From an uncultured Pelagibacteraceae bacterium (GTDB lineage: Bacteria > Pseudomonadota > Alphaproteobacteria > Pelagibacterales > Pelagibacteraceae): DNA of 64,000 bases. Below are positions 37,856 through 49,174 of this stretch, one piece after another. The stretch covers positions 257,770 to 321,769 of the forward strand of contig CACPQG010000001.1 in NCBI GenBank assembly GCA_902636025.1, read 5' to 3'. Under the pieces are notes generated by a model, which saw only the letters and a program-made list of their open reading frames with translations, ran no database searches and was not told the origin of the DNA. How positions within the stretch are numbered: position 1 is the stretch's first letter; each line of letters opens with the position of its first letter. The translations under genes and the position numbers were made by a program.

Positions 37856-38461
37856 ATGCAAAAATTTAAAACAATAAAAAGTATACCTGCATATCTTCCA
37901 ATAGTTAATATTGATACAGATATGATAATTCCAAAGCAGTTTTTAAAAACCATTAAAAGAACAGGTCTTGGAAAAAATTTATTTTATGAAATGAGATATA
38001 ATGAACAAGGTACACCAAATGATGATTTTATTTTGAATACTAGTCCATTTAACGACACTAAGATCTTAATTGCTGGTAAAAACTTTGGTTGTGGATCTTC
38101 AAGAGAACATGCGCCCTGGGCTTTACTTGATTTCGGAATAACATGCGTTATTAGCTCAAGTTATGCAGATATTTTTTATAATAATTGTTTTAAAAATGGA
38201 ATTTTACCAATTGTGCTTCCAGAAGCTAAAATAAAAGAACTTTCCGAATATTCAAAAAGAAAAGAAGAGATTATTATAAATCTTGAAAAACAAAAAATTA
38301 CTTTTGGAAATAACGAAATTGACTTTGAAATAGATCAATTCAAAAAAAAGTGTTTAATTGAAGGACTAGATGATATCGCTCTTTCACTAGAAAAAAATCC
38401 AAAAATTAATGAATTTGAAAAAAAATTATCTTCAAATAGGCCATGGATTTTGAATGATTAA
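37856..38461 (+). CDS. leuD: 3-isopropylmalate dehydratase small subunit
   Basis: [39 protein letters not shown]. Confidence 0.97.
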   Translation: MQKFKTIKSIPAYLPIVNIDTDMIIPKQFLKTIKRTGLGKNLFYEMRYNEQGTPNDDFILNTSPFNDTKILIAGKNFGCGSSREHAPWALLDFGITCVISSSYADIFYNNCFKNGILPIVLPEAKIKELSEYSKRKEEIIINLEKQKITFGNNEIDFEIDQFKKKCLIEGLDDIALSLEKNPKINEFEKKLSSNRPWILND

Positions 38462-39563
38462 AGTTAAGAAAAGAAAAATTTTACTATTACCAGGTGATGG
38501 AATTGGTCCAGAGGTTGTATCAGAGGTAAAAAAAATAATTAATTGGCTTAATAGTAAAAGATCTCTTGATTTTGAAATAGATGAAGATTTAGTTGGAGGG
38601 GCGGCTTATGATAAGCATGGGACCCCAATAACTGATGAGGTATTTTACAAAGCTCTTGAAAGTGAGGCAGTAATTTTAGGTGCAGTGGGTGGGCCTAAAT
38701 GGGATAATTTAGATTTTTCAAAAAAACCTGAGAGAGCTTTGTTAAAATTAAGAAAAGAATTAAAATTATTTGCTAACCTTAGACCAGCGATTTGTTTTAA
38801 GCAGCTAGTTGATGCCTCGAGCCTTAAACCAGAAATTGTTTCCGGACTTGATATCATGATAGTAAGAGAGCTAACAGGTGGTATATATTTTGGTGAGCCA
38901 AGAGGTATTAAACCTATTGATAACGGCGAGAGAAAAGGCGTTAATACTCATACTTATACTTCAAGCGAAATTGCAAGAGTAGCAAGAGTTGCTTTTGATT
39001 TAGCAAAAAAGAGAAATAATAAAGTTACCTCATGTGAAAAATCAAATGTTATGGAGGCAGGACAATTATGGAGAGAGGAAGTAACAGAAACTCACAAAAA
39101 TGAATTTAAAGAAGTTAAATTAGAACATATGTTGGCAGATAATTGTGCTATGCAATTATTAAGAAATCCAAAGCAATTTGATGTGATTGTAACAGATAAC
39201 TTGTTTGGAGATATACTTTCTGATGAGGCAGCTATGTTAACTGGATCTTTAGGTCTTTTACCATCAGCATCTTTAGGTGCTAAAGATAAAAATGGGAATA
39301 TGAGATCAATGTATGAGCCTGTTCATGGTTCAGCACCAGATATAGCTGGTAAAAATCTTGCAAATCCAATTGCAACAATTTTGAGTTTTTCTATGGCACT
39401 AAGGTATTCTTTGAATTTAGAAAAAGAAGCTAAGGAAATTGATACTGCAGTGCAAAGCGTTTTAGACATGGGATTAAGAACAAAAGACATATATTCTAAG
39501 GGAAATAAGGAAGTTTCAACAACTGCAATGGGAGATGCAATTATTGCGCAATTGCAAAAATAA
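38454..39563 (+). CDS. leuB: 3-isopropylmalate dehydrogenase
   Basis: [63 protein letters not shown]. Confidence 0.98.
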   Translation: MIKVKKRKILLLPGDGIGPEVVSEVKKIINWLNSKRSLDFEIDEDLVGGAAYDKHGTPITDEVFYKALESEAVILGAVGGPKWDNLDFSKKPERALLKLRKELKLFANLRPAICFKQLVDASSLKPEIVSGLDIMIVRELTGGIYFGEPRGIKPIDNGERKGVNTHTYTSSEIARVARVAFDLAKKRNNKVTSCEKSNVMEAGQLWREEVTETHKNEFKEVKLEHMLADNCAMQLLRNPKQFDVIVTDNLFGDILSDEAAMLTGSLGLLPSASLGAKDKNGNMRSMYEPVHGSAPDIAGKNLANPIATILSFSMALRYSLNLEKEAKEIDTAVQSVLDMGLRTKDIYSKGNKEVSTTAMGDAIIAQLQK

Positions 39564-39596
39564 ATAATTTCACATATTTTATAGTTATTAAAAATT

Positions 39597-41363
39597 ATGA
39601 CTACTTACACAGCACCAATTGAAGATATGATGTTTCTCTACGAAAAGTTGAGAAATAACAAAAACTATAATCAGATTGAAAAATATAAAGAAATAACTCC
39701 AGATCTAGTAAAAGATATATTGGATGAGGCTGCTAAAATTAATCAAAACATTATTTTACCATTAGCTAAAGCAGGGGATGAAAATCCAGCGGTACTTGAA
39801 AATGGTGTTGTTAGAACACCCCCAGGTTATAAAGAAGCATACAGTAAATTTATTGAAGATGGATGGATGTCTCTATCTTGTGACCCAAAATATGGTGGTC
39901 AAGGGATGCCTAAAACAGTAAGTGCCTTTTTTGATGAAATGCTTTCCTCGGCAAGTTTAGCTTTCAAACTTTATACAGAACTCACATTAGGTGCTTATAA
40001 CTGCATTCGTCACCATGCATCCGAAGATATAAAAAACATGTATTTACCAAAAATGGTTGAAGGAAAATGGAGTGGAACAATGTGCCTTACAGAACCAGTT
40101 TGTGGCACTGATCTTGGAATCCTTAAGACAAAAGCCCATGAACAAGAAGATGGCACTTATAAAATTTCAGGTCAAAAAATATTTATTACATCTGGCGATC
40201 ATGATTTAACTGAAAACATTATACATTTAGTTCTTGCAAGAGCCTCAGACTCACCTCCAGGAACTAAAGGCATTAGTTTATTTCTTGTTCCAAAATATAT
40301 TGTTAAAGAAAACGGATCTGTTGGTTCAAAAAATGGTATTTCTACAGGATCAATAGAAAACAAAATGGGAATAAAAGGATCTGCAACTTGTGTTTTAAAT
40401 TTTGATGAAGCAACTGGATATATGATTGGACCAAAAAATAAAGGACTTAATTCAATGTTCACTATGATGAACTTAGAGAGAATAATTGTAGGAATTCAAG
40501 GCTTAGGACTTTCAGAGATTGCTTATCAAAATTCATTAAACTATGCTAAAGAAAGAAAGCAAGGTAAGAGCAATTCTAGCAAGTCTCAAAATGGAAGTGC
40601 AGATTTGATTATAGAACACGCAGATATTAGAAGATCATTACTTAACATGAAATCAATTATTGAGGGTGAACGAGCCTTATGTTTTTGGTTATCACAACAA
40701 ACGGAAGTTAGTCTAAATCACAATGAGCCCAAAATAAAACAGGAAGCTTCAGATTTAGTTTCACTAATGACGCCAGTAGTAAAATCTCTATTTTCAGATT
40801 TAGGAATGGAAATAACAAGTGATGCAATGCAAATACATGGAGGCTATGGTTATACAAAAGATCAGGGTATAGAACAGCTTTATAGAGATAACAGAATTAC
40901 ACCAATTTACGAAGGTACCAACTCAGTTCAGGCTATAGATCTAGTTTTTAGAAAACTTATAAATAAAAATGGAGATATTGTTGAAAATTACATCAATATT
41001 TTAAGAAAAGATATAGAAACAGCAAGTCCAGAATTAAAACCCTACCAAGAAAAATTAAAAATTTATTTAGAAAAACTTATTGATTTTACTACTTGGATTA
41101 AAGAGAAGATTAAGGACTCAAAAGATGATGCTAATGCTGCATCTAATGATTATTTAAAAGTTCTCGGTTATGTTGCACTAGGTCATTCATGGTTGAAGGT
41201 TTTAGAGGTTAGTTTTAAAGAAGTATCAAATAATAAAAAATTCTATGAAGATAAAATACAAACAGCTAAATTTTATTTTCATAGAGTGCTACCAAGAGTA
41301 GAGAGTCATTATTCTAGTGCAATTTCTGGTAGTGGTTACATAATGGATTTTAAATTTAATTAA
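39597..41363 (+). CDS. dmdC: Acyl-CoA dehydrogenase, DmdC-like (methylmercaptopropionyl-CoA dehydrogenase)
   Basis: 588 aa long-form ACAD; CLTEPVCGTDLGILKTKA, GSATCVLNFDEATGYMIG, MQIHGGYGYTKDQGIEQLYRDNRITPIYEGTNSVQAIDLV; neighbours dmdB- and dmdA-like genes. Confidence 0.8.
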   Translation: MTTYTAPIEDMMFLYEKLRNNKNYNQIEKYKEITPDLVKDILDEAAKINQNIILPLAKAGDENPAVLENGVVRTPPGYKEAYSKFIEDGWMSLSCDPKYGGQGMPKTVSAFFDEMLSSASLAFKLYTELTLGAYNCIRHHASEDIKNMYLPKMVEGKWSGTMCLTEPVCGTDLGILKTKAHEQEDGTYKISGQKIFITSGDHDLTENIIHLVLARASDSPPGTKGISLFLVPKYIVKENGSVGSKNGISTGSIENKMGIKGSATCVLNFDEATGYMIGPKNKGLNSMFTMMNLERIIVGIQGLGLSEIAYQNSLNYAKERKQGKSNSSKSQNGSADLIIEHADIRRSLLNMKSIIEGERALCFWLSQQTEVSLNHNEPKIKQEASDLVSLMTPVVKSLFSDLGMEITSDAMQIHGGYGYTKDQGIEQLYRDNRITPIYEGTNSVQAIDLVFRKLINKNGDIVENYINILRKDIETASPELKPYQEKLKIYLEKLIDFTTWIKEKIKDSKDDANAASNDYLKVLGYVALGHSWLKVLEVSFKEVSNNKKFYEDKIQTAKFYFHRVLPRVESHYSSAISGSGYIMDFKFN

Positions 41364-41366
41364 TTC

Positions 41367-42995
41367 ATGAATCATTACGAGACAAATCTTGATAAAAACA
41401 AGGCCAATCATGTACCTTTGACCCCTCTTACATTTTTAAATAGAGCGAAAGATATTTATCCAAATTATGAAGCAATTATTTATGAAGATAGAAAATATAC
41501 CTGGATGCAGGTTTATAAAAGATGCCTTAAATTTGCAAGCGCATTAGAAAAAATAGGAATTAAAAAAGGAGACACAGTTTCATTCTTAGCTTTTAACACT
41601 CCTGAGATTTTCGAAGCACATTATTCAGTCCCAATGACTGGCGCAATTCTTAATACAATTAATATTCGTTTAGATGCTAAAACAATTGCATATATTTTAG
41701 AACACAGTGAAGCTAAAGTATTAGTTGTTGATAGACAATTACATACAGAAGTTAAAAAAGCTTTATCCACTTTGAATAAAAAAATTACCATAATCGACAT
41801 ACATGATAAATATGCTGATCAATCTAAGTTAGAAAAAATTGGTGATCTAGAATATGAGGAATTCCTTAATTCTGGAGACGAAAATTATAAGTGGAGAATG
41901 CCGGATGATGAGTGGGAAGCAATTACACTTAGTTATACTTCAGGAACAACAGGAAACCCTAAAGGAGTAGTTTATCATCATAGAGGTTCATATTTAATGT
42001 CAACAGGAAGTGCTACGGCATGGAATATGCCAAATAGATTAAATTTTTTAACTATTGTTCCTATGTTTCATTGTAATGGATGGTGTTATCCATGGACTGT
42101 ACCAATGTTAAATGGAAGAACAATTTGTTTAAGAAATATTGATGTCAAAAAAATATTTGAATTAATAGACAAATATAATGTAACTCACTTTGGTGGTGCT
42201 CCTATAGTTTTAAATATGATTACAGGTGCTCCAGAATCAGACAGAAAAAAATTGAAAAATAAAGTTTATGTTCTCACTGCAGGCGCACCTCCTCCAAGCA
42301 TAATTTTCAAAAAAATGAAAAGTTTGGGTTTTGAGGTTATGCATGTTTACGGTCTAACCGAAACCTATGGTCATGTAACACAATGTGCTTGGAATGATGA
42401 CTGGAATGCATTTGAAGAAGAAAAACAAAACGAGATAAAAGCAAGACAAGGAGTAAGATATCCAAACACTGAAGGTGTTACAATTATGGATCCTGAAACC
42501 ATGAAAGAAGTTCCAAGAGATGGAAAAACCATTGGAGAAATAATGATAAGAGGAAATGTTGTTATGAAAGGATATTTTAAAGATAAAGATGCAACTGATA
42601 AAGCAATGAAAGATGGTTGGTTTCATTCAGGGGATTTAGCAGTAATGCACCCAGATGGTTATATTAAAATACAAGATAGATCAAAAGACATCATTATTTC
42701 TGGTGGTGAAAATATTTCATCTATAGAAATTGAAAATACATTAGCTAAACATCCCTCCGTATCAATTGCTGCTGTTGTAGCAAAACCAGACGAAAAATGG
42801 GGCGAAGTACCCTGTGCATTTATAGAAGCTGTAAAAGATAAACCAACGACAGAAAAAGAATTAATTGATTTTTGCAAAGAAACGCTGGCAAAATTTAAAG
42901 TTCCAAAAAAAATTGAGTTTTGTGAATTACCAAAAACATCAACAGGAAAAATCCAAAAATTTGAATTAAGAAAAAAGGCCAAGGAGCTAAACTGA
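41367..42995 (+). CDS. dmdB: AMP-binding acyl-CoA ligase, DmdB-like (methylmercaptopropionate-CoA ligase)
   Basis: LSYTSGTTGNPKGVVYHHRGSY, GLTETYGHVTQCAWND, SGDLAVMHPDGYIKIQDRSKDIIISGGENISSIEIE; gene context. Confidence 0.82.
   Translation: MNHYETNLDKNKANHVPLTPLTFLNRAKDIYPNYEAIIYEDRKYTWMQVYKRCLKFASALEKIGIKKGDTVSFLAFNTPEIFEAHYSVPMTGAILNTINIRLDAKTIAYILEHSEAKVLVVDRQLHTEVKKALSTLNKKITIIDIHDKYADQSKLEKIGDLEYEEFLNSGDENYKWRMPDDEWEAITLSYTSGTTGNPKGVVYHHRGSYLMSTGSATAWNMPNRLNFLTIVPMFHCNGWCYPWTVPMLNGRTICLRNIDVKKIFELIDKYNVTHFGGAPIVLNMITGAPESDRKKLKNKVYVLTAGAPPPSIIFKKMKSLGFEVMHVYGLTETYGHVTQCAWNDDWNAFEEEKQNEIKARQGVRYPNTEGVTIMDPETMKEVPRDGKTIGEIMIRGNVVMKGYFKDKDATDKAMKDGWFHSGDLAVMHPDGYIKIQDRSKDIIISGGENISSIEIENTLAKHPSVSIAAVVAKPDEKWGEVPCAFIEAVKDKPTTEKELIDFCKETLAKFKVPKKIEFCELPKTSTGKIQKFELRKKAKELN
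42981..42986 (+). promoter_or_regulatory. Shine-Dalgarno for CUG-initiated alpha/beta hydrolase
   Basis: AAGGAG 5 nt upstream of in-frame CTG (42992-42994), which overlaps the dmdB TGA stop. Confidence 0.6.
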
Positions 42996-43768
42996 ATTTA
43001 GAGGTAGACAATAAAATTGTGTTTATCTCCACAGGAGGTATGGATGTTGACAAGTCTAAACCGACAATACTTTTGATGCATGGAAGTGGATTGACACATA
43101 TCGTTTGGTCTCTTCACGAACAATTTTATGCTTCTCATGGGTTTAATGTTTTATCAGTAGATTTACCCGGCCATGGAAACTCAGATGGCCCAGCTATAAA
43201 ATCAATCGAAGAAATATCCGATTGGGTTGCAGATTTAATTAATAAATTGGGGTTAGAAAAAGTAAATTTTATTGGTCATTCTCAAGGCTGCCTAATTGGA
43301 ATAGAATTTGCATCAAAACATCCTAAATTAATAAATAAATTAGTTCTTGTTGCAGGTTCTTATATGCTACCAGTAAATCAGGATTTGTTGGATTTAGCAG
43401 AAGCGGGAGATGATAAAGCTATTCATTTAATGATGAAATGGGGATATGAAGGCTCAAAAGCCTTCATTGGAGGAAATCCAGTAAAAAAAATTATTAATTC
43501 AACACGTGAAATCCGAGAAATTTTGTCTGTAGACTTAACTGCCTGTAACAACTATAAAGCCGGAAAAGAATCTCTTGATAAAATAGAATGTCCAACTCTA
43601 TGTATATTCGGAGATTTGGACAAAATGGTGCCTCTCAAAGTGGGAAATAAAATGGCTGAAATTATAAAAAATTCACAAGTAAAAGTAATACAAAACTGTG
43701 GTCATATGATTATTTATGAGAAAGCTTTTGAGATGAGAAAACTAGTTAAAGAATTTTTATTGAATTAA
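42992..43768 (+). CDS. Alpha/beta hydrolase in dmd cluster (probable CTG start at 42992; GTG 43019 in ORF track)
   Basis: [42 protein letters not shown]; upstream in-frame [15 protein letters not shown] fits a conserved N-terminus. Confidence 0.8.
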   Translation: MNLEVDNKIVFISTGGMDVDKSKPTILLMHGSGLTHIVWSLHEQFYASHGFNVLSVDLPGHGNSDGPAIKSIEEISDWVADLINKLGLEKVNFIGHSQGCLIGIEFASKHPKLINKLVLVAGSYMLPVNQDLLDLAEAGDDKAIHLMMKWGYEGSKAFIGGNPVKKIINSTREIREILSVDLTACNNYKAGKESLDKIECPTLCIFGDLDKMVPLKVGNKMAEIIKNSQVKVIQNCGHMIIYEKAFEMRKLVKEFLLN

Positions 43769-44877
43769 TGAGTAATTTTTATATTGCAAAATCAAGAAGG
43801 CTTAGAGGAACAAAATACACCTCAAGAGTTGAGAAACAAGGTGTAACTCATTACACAGTCTATAATCATATGCTTTTACCAGCTGCATTTGGACCACTCG
43901 ATGAATTATATCATCATCTTAAAGAACATGTTCAAGTTTGGGACGCTGCAGTACAAAGACAGCTTGAAATTTCGGGGAAAGACTCAGCTAAACTTGTACA
44001 ACTAATGACTTGTAGAGATTTGTCAAAATCAAAAGTCGGCAGATGTTATTATTGTCCAATAATTGATGACAACGCAGGATTAATTAACGATCCAGTGGTT
44101 TTAAAACTTTCGGATACACGTTGGTGGATATCATTATCAGATTCTGATGTTGGGCTATTTGCAAAAGGACTTGCAATAGGGAGAAATTTTGATGTTAAAA
44201 TTTCAGAGCCTGATGTAGATATATTTTCAGTTCAGGGGCCAAAATCATTTAAATTAATGGAAAAAGTTCTAGGTCCTAAAATTACTCAATTAAAGTTTTT
44301 CGGTTTTGATTACTTTGAATTTGGTGGAGCAAAACATCTTATTGCTAGATCAGGATGGTCTAAACAAGGTGGCTACGAAGTCTATATGGAGCATACTGAA
44401 GCTGGATTAGCTTTATATGATAAATTATTTGAGGTTGGTGATGAATTTAATTTGAAACCAGGATGCCCAAACTTAATTGAAAGGATAGAAAGTTCGTTGT
44501 TATCTTACGGAAATGATATGGATTTAGGCGATAACCCATATGAATGTGGATTTGATAATTATATTAATCTTGATAACGATATTGAATTTTTAGGAAAAGA
44601 AGCACTTAAGAGAATAAGATCTGAGGGTGTTAAGAAAAAACTAATGGGAGTAAAACTTGATATTGACAATATTTCCGTTACTGGATCAATGAATTTGTAT
44701 GATAGTAAAAATGAACTAATTGGCGAACTTAGGTCAGGATCATATAATCCAATGTTTAAACAAGCAATTGGTATAGCTATGATCAAAAAACCTTACTTTA
44801 AACCATCTCAAGAATTTAAGGTTAATATAAACGGCAAAAACATAAGCGGAAAAGTTTGCGATTTACCTTTCATTTAG
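43768..44877 (+). CDS. dmdA: GcvT-family DMSP demethylase-like protein (DmdA)
   Basis: [33 protein letters not shown]...[51 protein letters not shown]; 369 aa; resembles remembered Pelagibacter DmdA. Confidence 0.82.
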   Translation: MSNFYIAKSRRLRGTKYTSRVEKQGVTHYTVYNHMLLPAAFGPLDELYHHLKEHVQVWDAAVQRQLEISGKDSAKLVQLMTCRDLSKSKVGRCYYCPIIDDNAGLINDPVVLKLSDTRWWISLSDSDVGLFAKGLAIGRNFDVKISEPDVDIFSVQGPKSFKLMEKVLGPKITQLKFFGFDYFEFGGAKHLIARSGWSKQGGYEVYMEHTEAGLALYDKLFEVGDEFNLKPGCPNLIERIESSLLSYGNDMDLGDNPYECGFDNYINLDNDIEFLGKEALKRIRSEGVKKKLMGVKLDIDNISVTGSMNLYDSKNELIGELRSGSYNPMFKQAIGIAMIKKPYFKPSQEFKVNINGKNISGKVCDLPFI

Positions 44878-44898
44878 TATAAATTCACAAAATATACT

Positions 44899-45897
44899 AT
44901 GAATATTGCAATCGTCGGAGCTACCGGAAATGTAGGAAGAAAGATCCTTGAGGTTTTAGAAAAAAAAAATTTTAGGGTTGATAATTTACATTTATTAGCT
45001 TCAACTAAAAGTTTGGGATCATCTTTAAACTTTAAAGGCAAAGATGTTAAAGTTGAACTACTAGAAGATTTTGATTTTTCAAAAGTTGATTTGACTTTCT
45101 TCTCTGCTGGAGGAAAAATTTCAGAAAAGTTTGCCCCAAAAGCTGCTAAAAATTCTGTAGTAGTTGATAATTCAAGTTTCTTTAGGATGGACCCAGAGGT
45201 TCCACTAATAGTTCCACAAGTTAATCCTAATGACATGAAAAATATACCTAAAAATATAATTGCTAATCCCAATTGTTCTACCGCTCAGCTGGTTATAGTT
45301 CTTAAGCCGCTTCATGATTTATTTAAAATAAAAAGAGTTGTTGTATCTACATATCAATCAACTTCTGGCGCAGGTAAAGCTCCTATGGATGAAATGGTTG
45401 AACAATCAATGGCTATAATAAATAATAAAAAAGTTTCTTCAGAAAATTTTACTAAACAAATTGCTTTTAACGCAATACCTCACATAGATGTTTTTGCAGA
45501 AGATGGATATACAAAAGAAGAATTAAAAATGACACGTGAAACAAAAAAGATTTTGGATGATAAAATTGAACTCACAGCAACATGTGTGAGGATTCCAGTA
45601 AAAGTTTCTCATGCTGAGTCTGTTAATATTGAATTTGAAAAACCTTTTACTATAAAAAAGATAAGTGAAACTTTAAACAACTCACCAGGTTGTAAGGTTT
45701 TTGATAAAAGAGAAAATGCAGGTTATATCACTCCGATAGATGCAGAGGGTAAAAACGAGACTTTTATCTCAAGAATTAGAGAAGATAATTCAAAAAATAA
45801 TTCTTTGAATTTATGGATTGTTTCAGATAATTTATTAAGAGGTGCGGCTCTTAACGCTGTAGAAATTGCAGAAACATATTTTAGGATGGGAAAATGA
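44899..45897 (+). CDS. asd: Aspartate-semialdehyde dehydrogenase
   Basis: NIAIVGATGNVGRKILEVLE, NPNCSTAQLVIVLKPLHD, TYQSTSGAGK. Confidence 0.96.
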   Translation: MNIAIVGATGNVGRKILEVLEKKNFRVDNLHLLASTKSLGSSLNFKGKDVKVELLEDFDFSKVDLTFFSAGGKISEKFAPKAAKNSVVVDNSSFFRMDPEVPLIVPQVNPNDMKNIPKNIIANPNCSTAQLVIVLKPLHDLFKIKRVVVSTYQSTSGAGKAPMDEMVEQSMAIINNKKVSSENFTKQIAFNAIPHIDVFAEDGYTKEELKMTRETKKILDDKIELTATCVRIPVKVSHAESVNIEFEKPFTIKKISETLNNSPGCKVFDKRENAGYITPIDAEGKNETFISRIREDNSKNNSLNLWIVSDNLLRGAALNAVEIAETYFRMGK

Positions 45898-46280
45898 AAA
45901 ATGATAATCCACTATCACCACATATTCAAATATATAACTGGCATATATCTTCTTTAGTTTCAATTTCACACCGAATTACAGGAATAATTAATTTTGCATC
46001 CTTAACTTTGATATGTTTCTGGGTTTCCTATCTGGTTTTAGGAAAAGATAATTATGAATTTGTTTTTATATTTCTAAATTCTTTTATTGGGAAATTTTTA
46101 ATTTTAGCAATTGTTTGGTCTTTTTCTTTTCAAATTCTAAGTGAAATAAGACATTTGTTTTGGGACTACGGTATTGGATTTGAATTAAAAACAGCAAATA
46201 TTACAGGGTCATTAGTGATAGTTGGTTCATTTATATTAACTCTTTTAATCTACATAACAGGAAAAAACTTTTTAACATGA
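45894..46280 (+). CDS. sdhC: Succinate dehydrogenase cytochrome b556 subunit
   Basis: PLSPHIQIYNWHISSLVSISHRITGI, EIRHLFWDYGIGFEL; upstream of sdhDAB. Confidence 0.95.
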   Translation: MKNDNPLSPHIQIYNWHISSLVSISHRITGIINFASLTLICFWVSYLVLGKDNYEFVFIFLNSFIGKFLILAIVWSFSFQILSEIRHLFWDYGIGFELKTANITGSLVIVGSFILTLLIYITGKNFLT

Positions 46281-46606
46281 TTACTGCAACAAAAAAGTGG
46301 ATTTTTCTTAAATTGAGCGCTGTTATTATGTTGCCTCTCATGATCTGGTTCGTATTTCAACTGGTTTCAATATACAATATGGGTTTTGAGGATATTAACT
46401 CTTTTTTTGTAAAGCAGCCAAATAAGTTTTTGTTCTCTTTATTTGTAATAATTACTTATTTTTACTCAGCATTAAGCATAAGTGAGGTATTTGAGGATTA
46501 CATAGTGAATGAAAAATTAAAAAATGTCGCAAACAAAATACTCTATTTATTTGCTATTATAATGCCAATTTTTACAATATTTATATTATACAAACTAAGT
46601 TTATGA
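46277..46606 (+). CDS. sdhD: Succinate dehydrogenase membrane anchor subunit
   Basis: Position between sdhC and sdhA; three-TM-like; [22 protein letters not shown]. Confidence 0.9.
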   Translation: MITATKKWIFLKLSAVIMLPLMIWFVFQLVSIYNMGFEDINSFFVKQPNKFLFSLFVIITYFYSALSISEVFEDYIVNEKLKNVANKILYLFAIIMPIFTIFILYKLSL

Positions 46607-48378
46607 GCAGTTACAAAATAATAGATCATGAATACGATGTTGTAGTTTTGGGTGCAGGAGGATCTGGACTTAGAGCTGCAGTTGGATTAAGTGAAGCTGG
46701 ATTAAAGACAGCATGTATTTCAAAAGTATTTCCAACACGCAGTCATACATCTGCAGCGCAAGGAGGTATTTCGGCAGCATTAGGAAATATGGGCGAAGAC
46801 GATTGGAGATGGCATATGTATGATACTGTTAAAGGATCTGATTGGTTGGGAGATCAAGATTGTATAGAGTATCTTTGTAAAGAAGCACCAAGAGCAGTTT
46901 TAGAGCTTGAAAAATATGGAGTGCCATTTAGCAGAACAGAAGATGGTAAAATTTATCAAAGACAATTTGGTGGTATGACAAAAAATTATGGAAATGGAAC
47001 TGTGCAGAGAACTTGTGCAGCAGCTGATAGAACAGGTCATGCAATTTTACATACACTTTATGGTCAAGCTTTGAAACACAATACTGAATTTTTTATTGAA
47101 TATTTTGCATTGGATCTATTGATGAAAAATGGTGAGTGCAAAGGACTGATAGCATGGAACTTAAATGACGGAACAATTCATAGGTTCAGATCGCATATTA
47201 CAATTATTGCAACTGGTGGATATGGCAAAGTTTACTATTCAGCAACTTCAGCTCACACTTGCACTGGCGATGGAAATGCAATGGTTTTAAGAGCTGGATT
47301 GCCACTTCAAGATATGGAATTTGTACAATTTCATCCCACTGGTATTTATGGTCATGGAACTTTAATTTCTGAAGGTGTTAGAGGTGAGGGAGGATATTTA
47401 GTAAACTCTAAGGGTGAAAGATTTATGGAAAAATACGCGCCTAAAGCAAAAGATCTTGCTTCGAGAGATGTTGTTAGCAGATCAATCGCGGTCGAAATTA
47501 ATGAAGGGCGTGGTGTCGGCAAGGATAAAGATCATGTTCATTTACATTTAAATCATTTAGACCAAAAAGTAATTGAGGACAGATTGCCAGGTATCTCGGA
47601 AGCCTCAAGACTTTTTGCAAACGTTGATGTAACTAAGGAACCAATTCCAGTAGTGCCAACAGTTCATTATAATATGGGTGGAATACCTACTAATTATAAA
47701 GCAGAGGTAATAACAATGAGTGGATCAGAAAAAACCGTTCCTGGACTTATGGCAATCGGTGAGGCAGCTTGTGTTTCTGTTCATGGTGCAAATAGATTAG
47801 GATCAAATTCTTTAATCGATTTAGTTGTATTTGGCAGAGCAGCAGCAAAAAGAGCCGCTGAACTTGTAAAACCTGGTATGAAACATGAAGACATTCCTCA
47901 AAGTGAAACAGATAAATGCTTAGATAGATTTGATAAATTAAGAAACTCTAAAGGATCTAATCCTACTGCAGAATTAAGATTAGCTATGCAAAAAACTATG
48001 CAATCAAAATGTGCAGTATTTAGGACTGAAAAAACTTTAACAGAAGGTGTAAATGAAATTAGAAAACCTTTTGAAGGTATGGAAAATATTTCTGTAAAAG
48101 ATAATTCATTGATTTTTAATACAGATTTGGTTGAAACACTTGAATTTGATAATTTGATTAGACAGGCAATCACAACTATGGACTCTGCATATAGCAGAAA
48201 AGAGAGCAGAGGGGCTCATGCAAGAGAAGATTTTCCAAAAAGAGATGACAAATCTTTTATGAAACATACCCTGTCTTGGTGTGATGGTACAAAAACTAAA
48301 ATTGATTATAGACCAGTAAATATTTCAACACTTACAAGTGATGTTCAGTACTTTCCTCCACAAGAAAGAGTATATTAA
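46603..48378 (+). CDS. sdhA: Succinate dehydrogenase flavoprotein subunit
   Basis: [82 protein letters not shown]. Confidence 0.98.
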   Translation: MSSYKIIDHEYDVVVLGAGGSGLRAAVGLSEAGLKTACISKVFPTRSHTSAAQGGISAALGNMGEDDWRWHMYDTVKGSDWLGDQDCIEYLCKEAPRAVLELEKYGVPFSRTEDGKIYQRQFGGMTKNYGNGTVQRTCAAADRTGHAILHTLYGQALKHNTEFFIEYFALDLLMKNGECKGLIAWNLNDGTIHRFRSHITIIATGGYGKVYYSATSAHTCTGDGNAMVLRAGLPLQDMEFVQFHPTGIYGHGTLISEGVRGEGGYLVNSKGERFMEKYAPKAKDLASRDVVSRSIAVEINEGRGVGKDKDHVHLHLNHLDQKVIEDRLPGISEASRLFANVDVTKEPIPVVPTVHYNMGGIPTNYKAEVITMSGSEKTVPGLMAIGEAACVSVHGANRLGSNSLIDLVVFGRAAAKRAAELVKPGMKHEDIPQSETDKCLDRFDKLRNSKGSNPTAELRLAMQKTMQSKCAVFRTEKTLTEGVNEIRKPFEGMENISVKDNSLIFNTDLVETLEFDNLIRQAITTMDSAYSRKESRGAHAREDFPKRDDKSFMKHTLSWCDGTKTKIDYRPVNISTLTSDVQYFPPQERVY

Positions 48379-49151
48379 TGGTTCAAATAAGGTTACCTGA
48401 GAATTCAAAAATTGAAAAAGGAAACTATTATAAAGATAAAACAGGATCGAAAAATTTAAGGAAAGTAAACATTTACAGATGGGATCCTTCCACTGGAGAG
48501 AAACCGAGAATAGACACTTATGAAGTTGATATGGATAATTGTCCTTCTAAAGTTTTAGACATCTTAAATAAAATTAAAAACGAAATCGACCCATCTATCG
48601 CTTATAGAAGATCTTGCGCTCATGGCGTTTGTGGCTCTTGCGCAATGAATATGGATGGAAAAAATGGGCTTGCTTGTACTAAACCACACTCTGAAATCAA
48701 AGGTGATATAAATATTTATCCCTTGCCTCATTTAAAAGTGTTAAAAGATTTAATTGGAGATTTAAGTACATTATACAAACAATACGAGTCAGTAGAACCT
48801 TGGCTTAAAACCTCAAAAAAAAATAATGAAAAAGAAAATCTACAATCCAAAAAAGATAGAGCAAAATTAGATGGTTTGTATGAATGCATAATGTGTGCTT
48901 GCTGTTCAACGTCTTGCCCAAGTTATTGGTGGAATGGAGAAAAATATTTAGGACCAGCGGTCTTACTTCAAGCTTATAGATGGATCATAGATAGTAGGGA
49001 TGAAGATAGAAAAGCGAGACTTAAAAAAGTTGCAGATGAGCTAAAATTATATAGATGTCATACTATCATGAATTGTACAAACGCATGTCCAAAGGGTTTA
49101 AATCCAGCAAAAGCGATTGCATCTATTAAGAAAATGCTTGCAACAAGCTAA
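48378..49151 (+). CDS. sdhB: Succinate dehydrogenase iron-sulfur subunit
   Basis: [53 protein letters not shown]. Confidence 0.98.
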   Translation: MVQIRLPENSKIEKGNYYKDKTGSKNLRKVNIYRWDPSTGEKPRIDTYEVDMDNCPSKVLDILNKIKNEIDPSIAYRRSCAHGVCGSCAMNMDGKNGLACTKPHSEIKGDINIYPLPHLKVLKDLIGDLSTLYKQYESVEPWLKTSKKNNEKENLQSKKDRAKLDGLYECIMCACCSTSCPSYWWNGEKYLGPAVLLQAYRWIIDSRDEDRKARLKKVADELKLYRCHTIMNCTNACPKGLNPAKAIASIKKMLATS

Positions 49152-49174
49152 TTAGTTATTTAAATAATTTTTCA

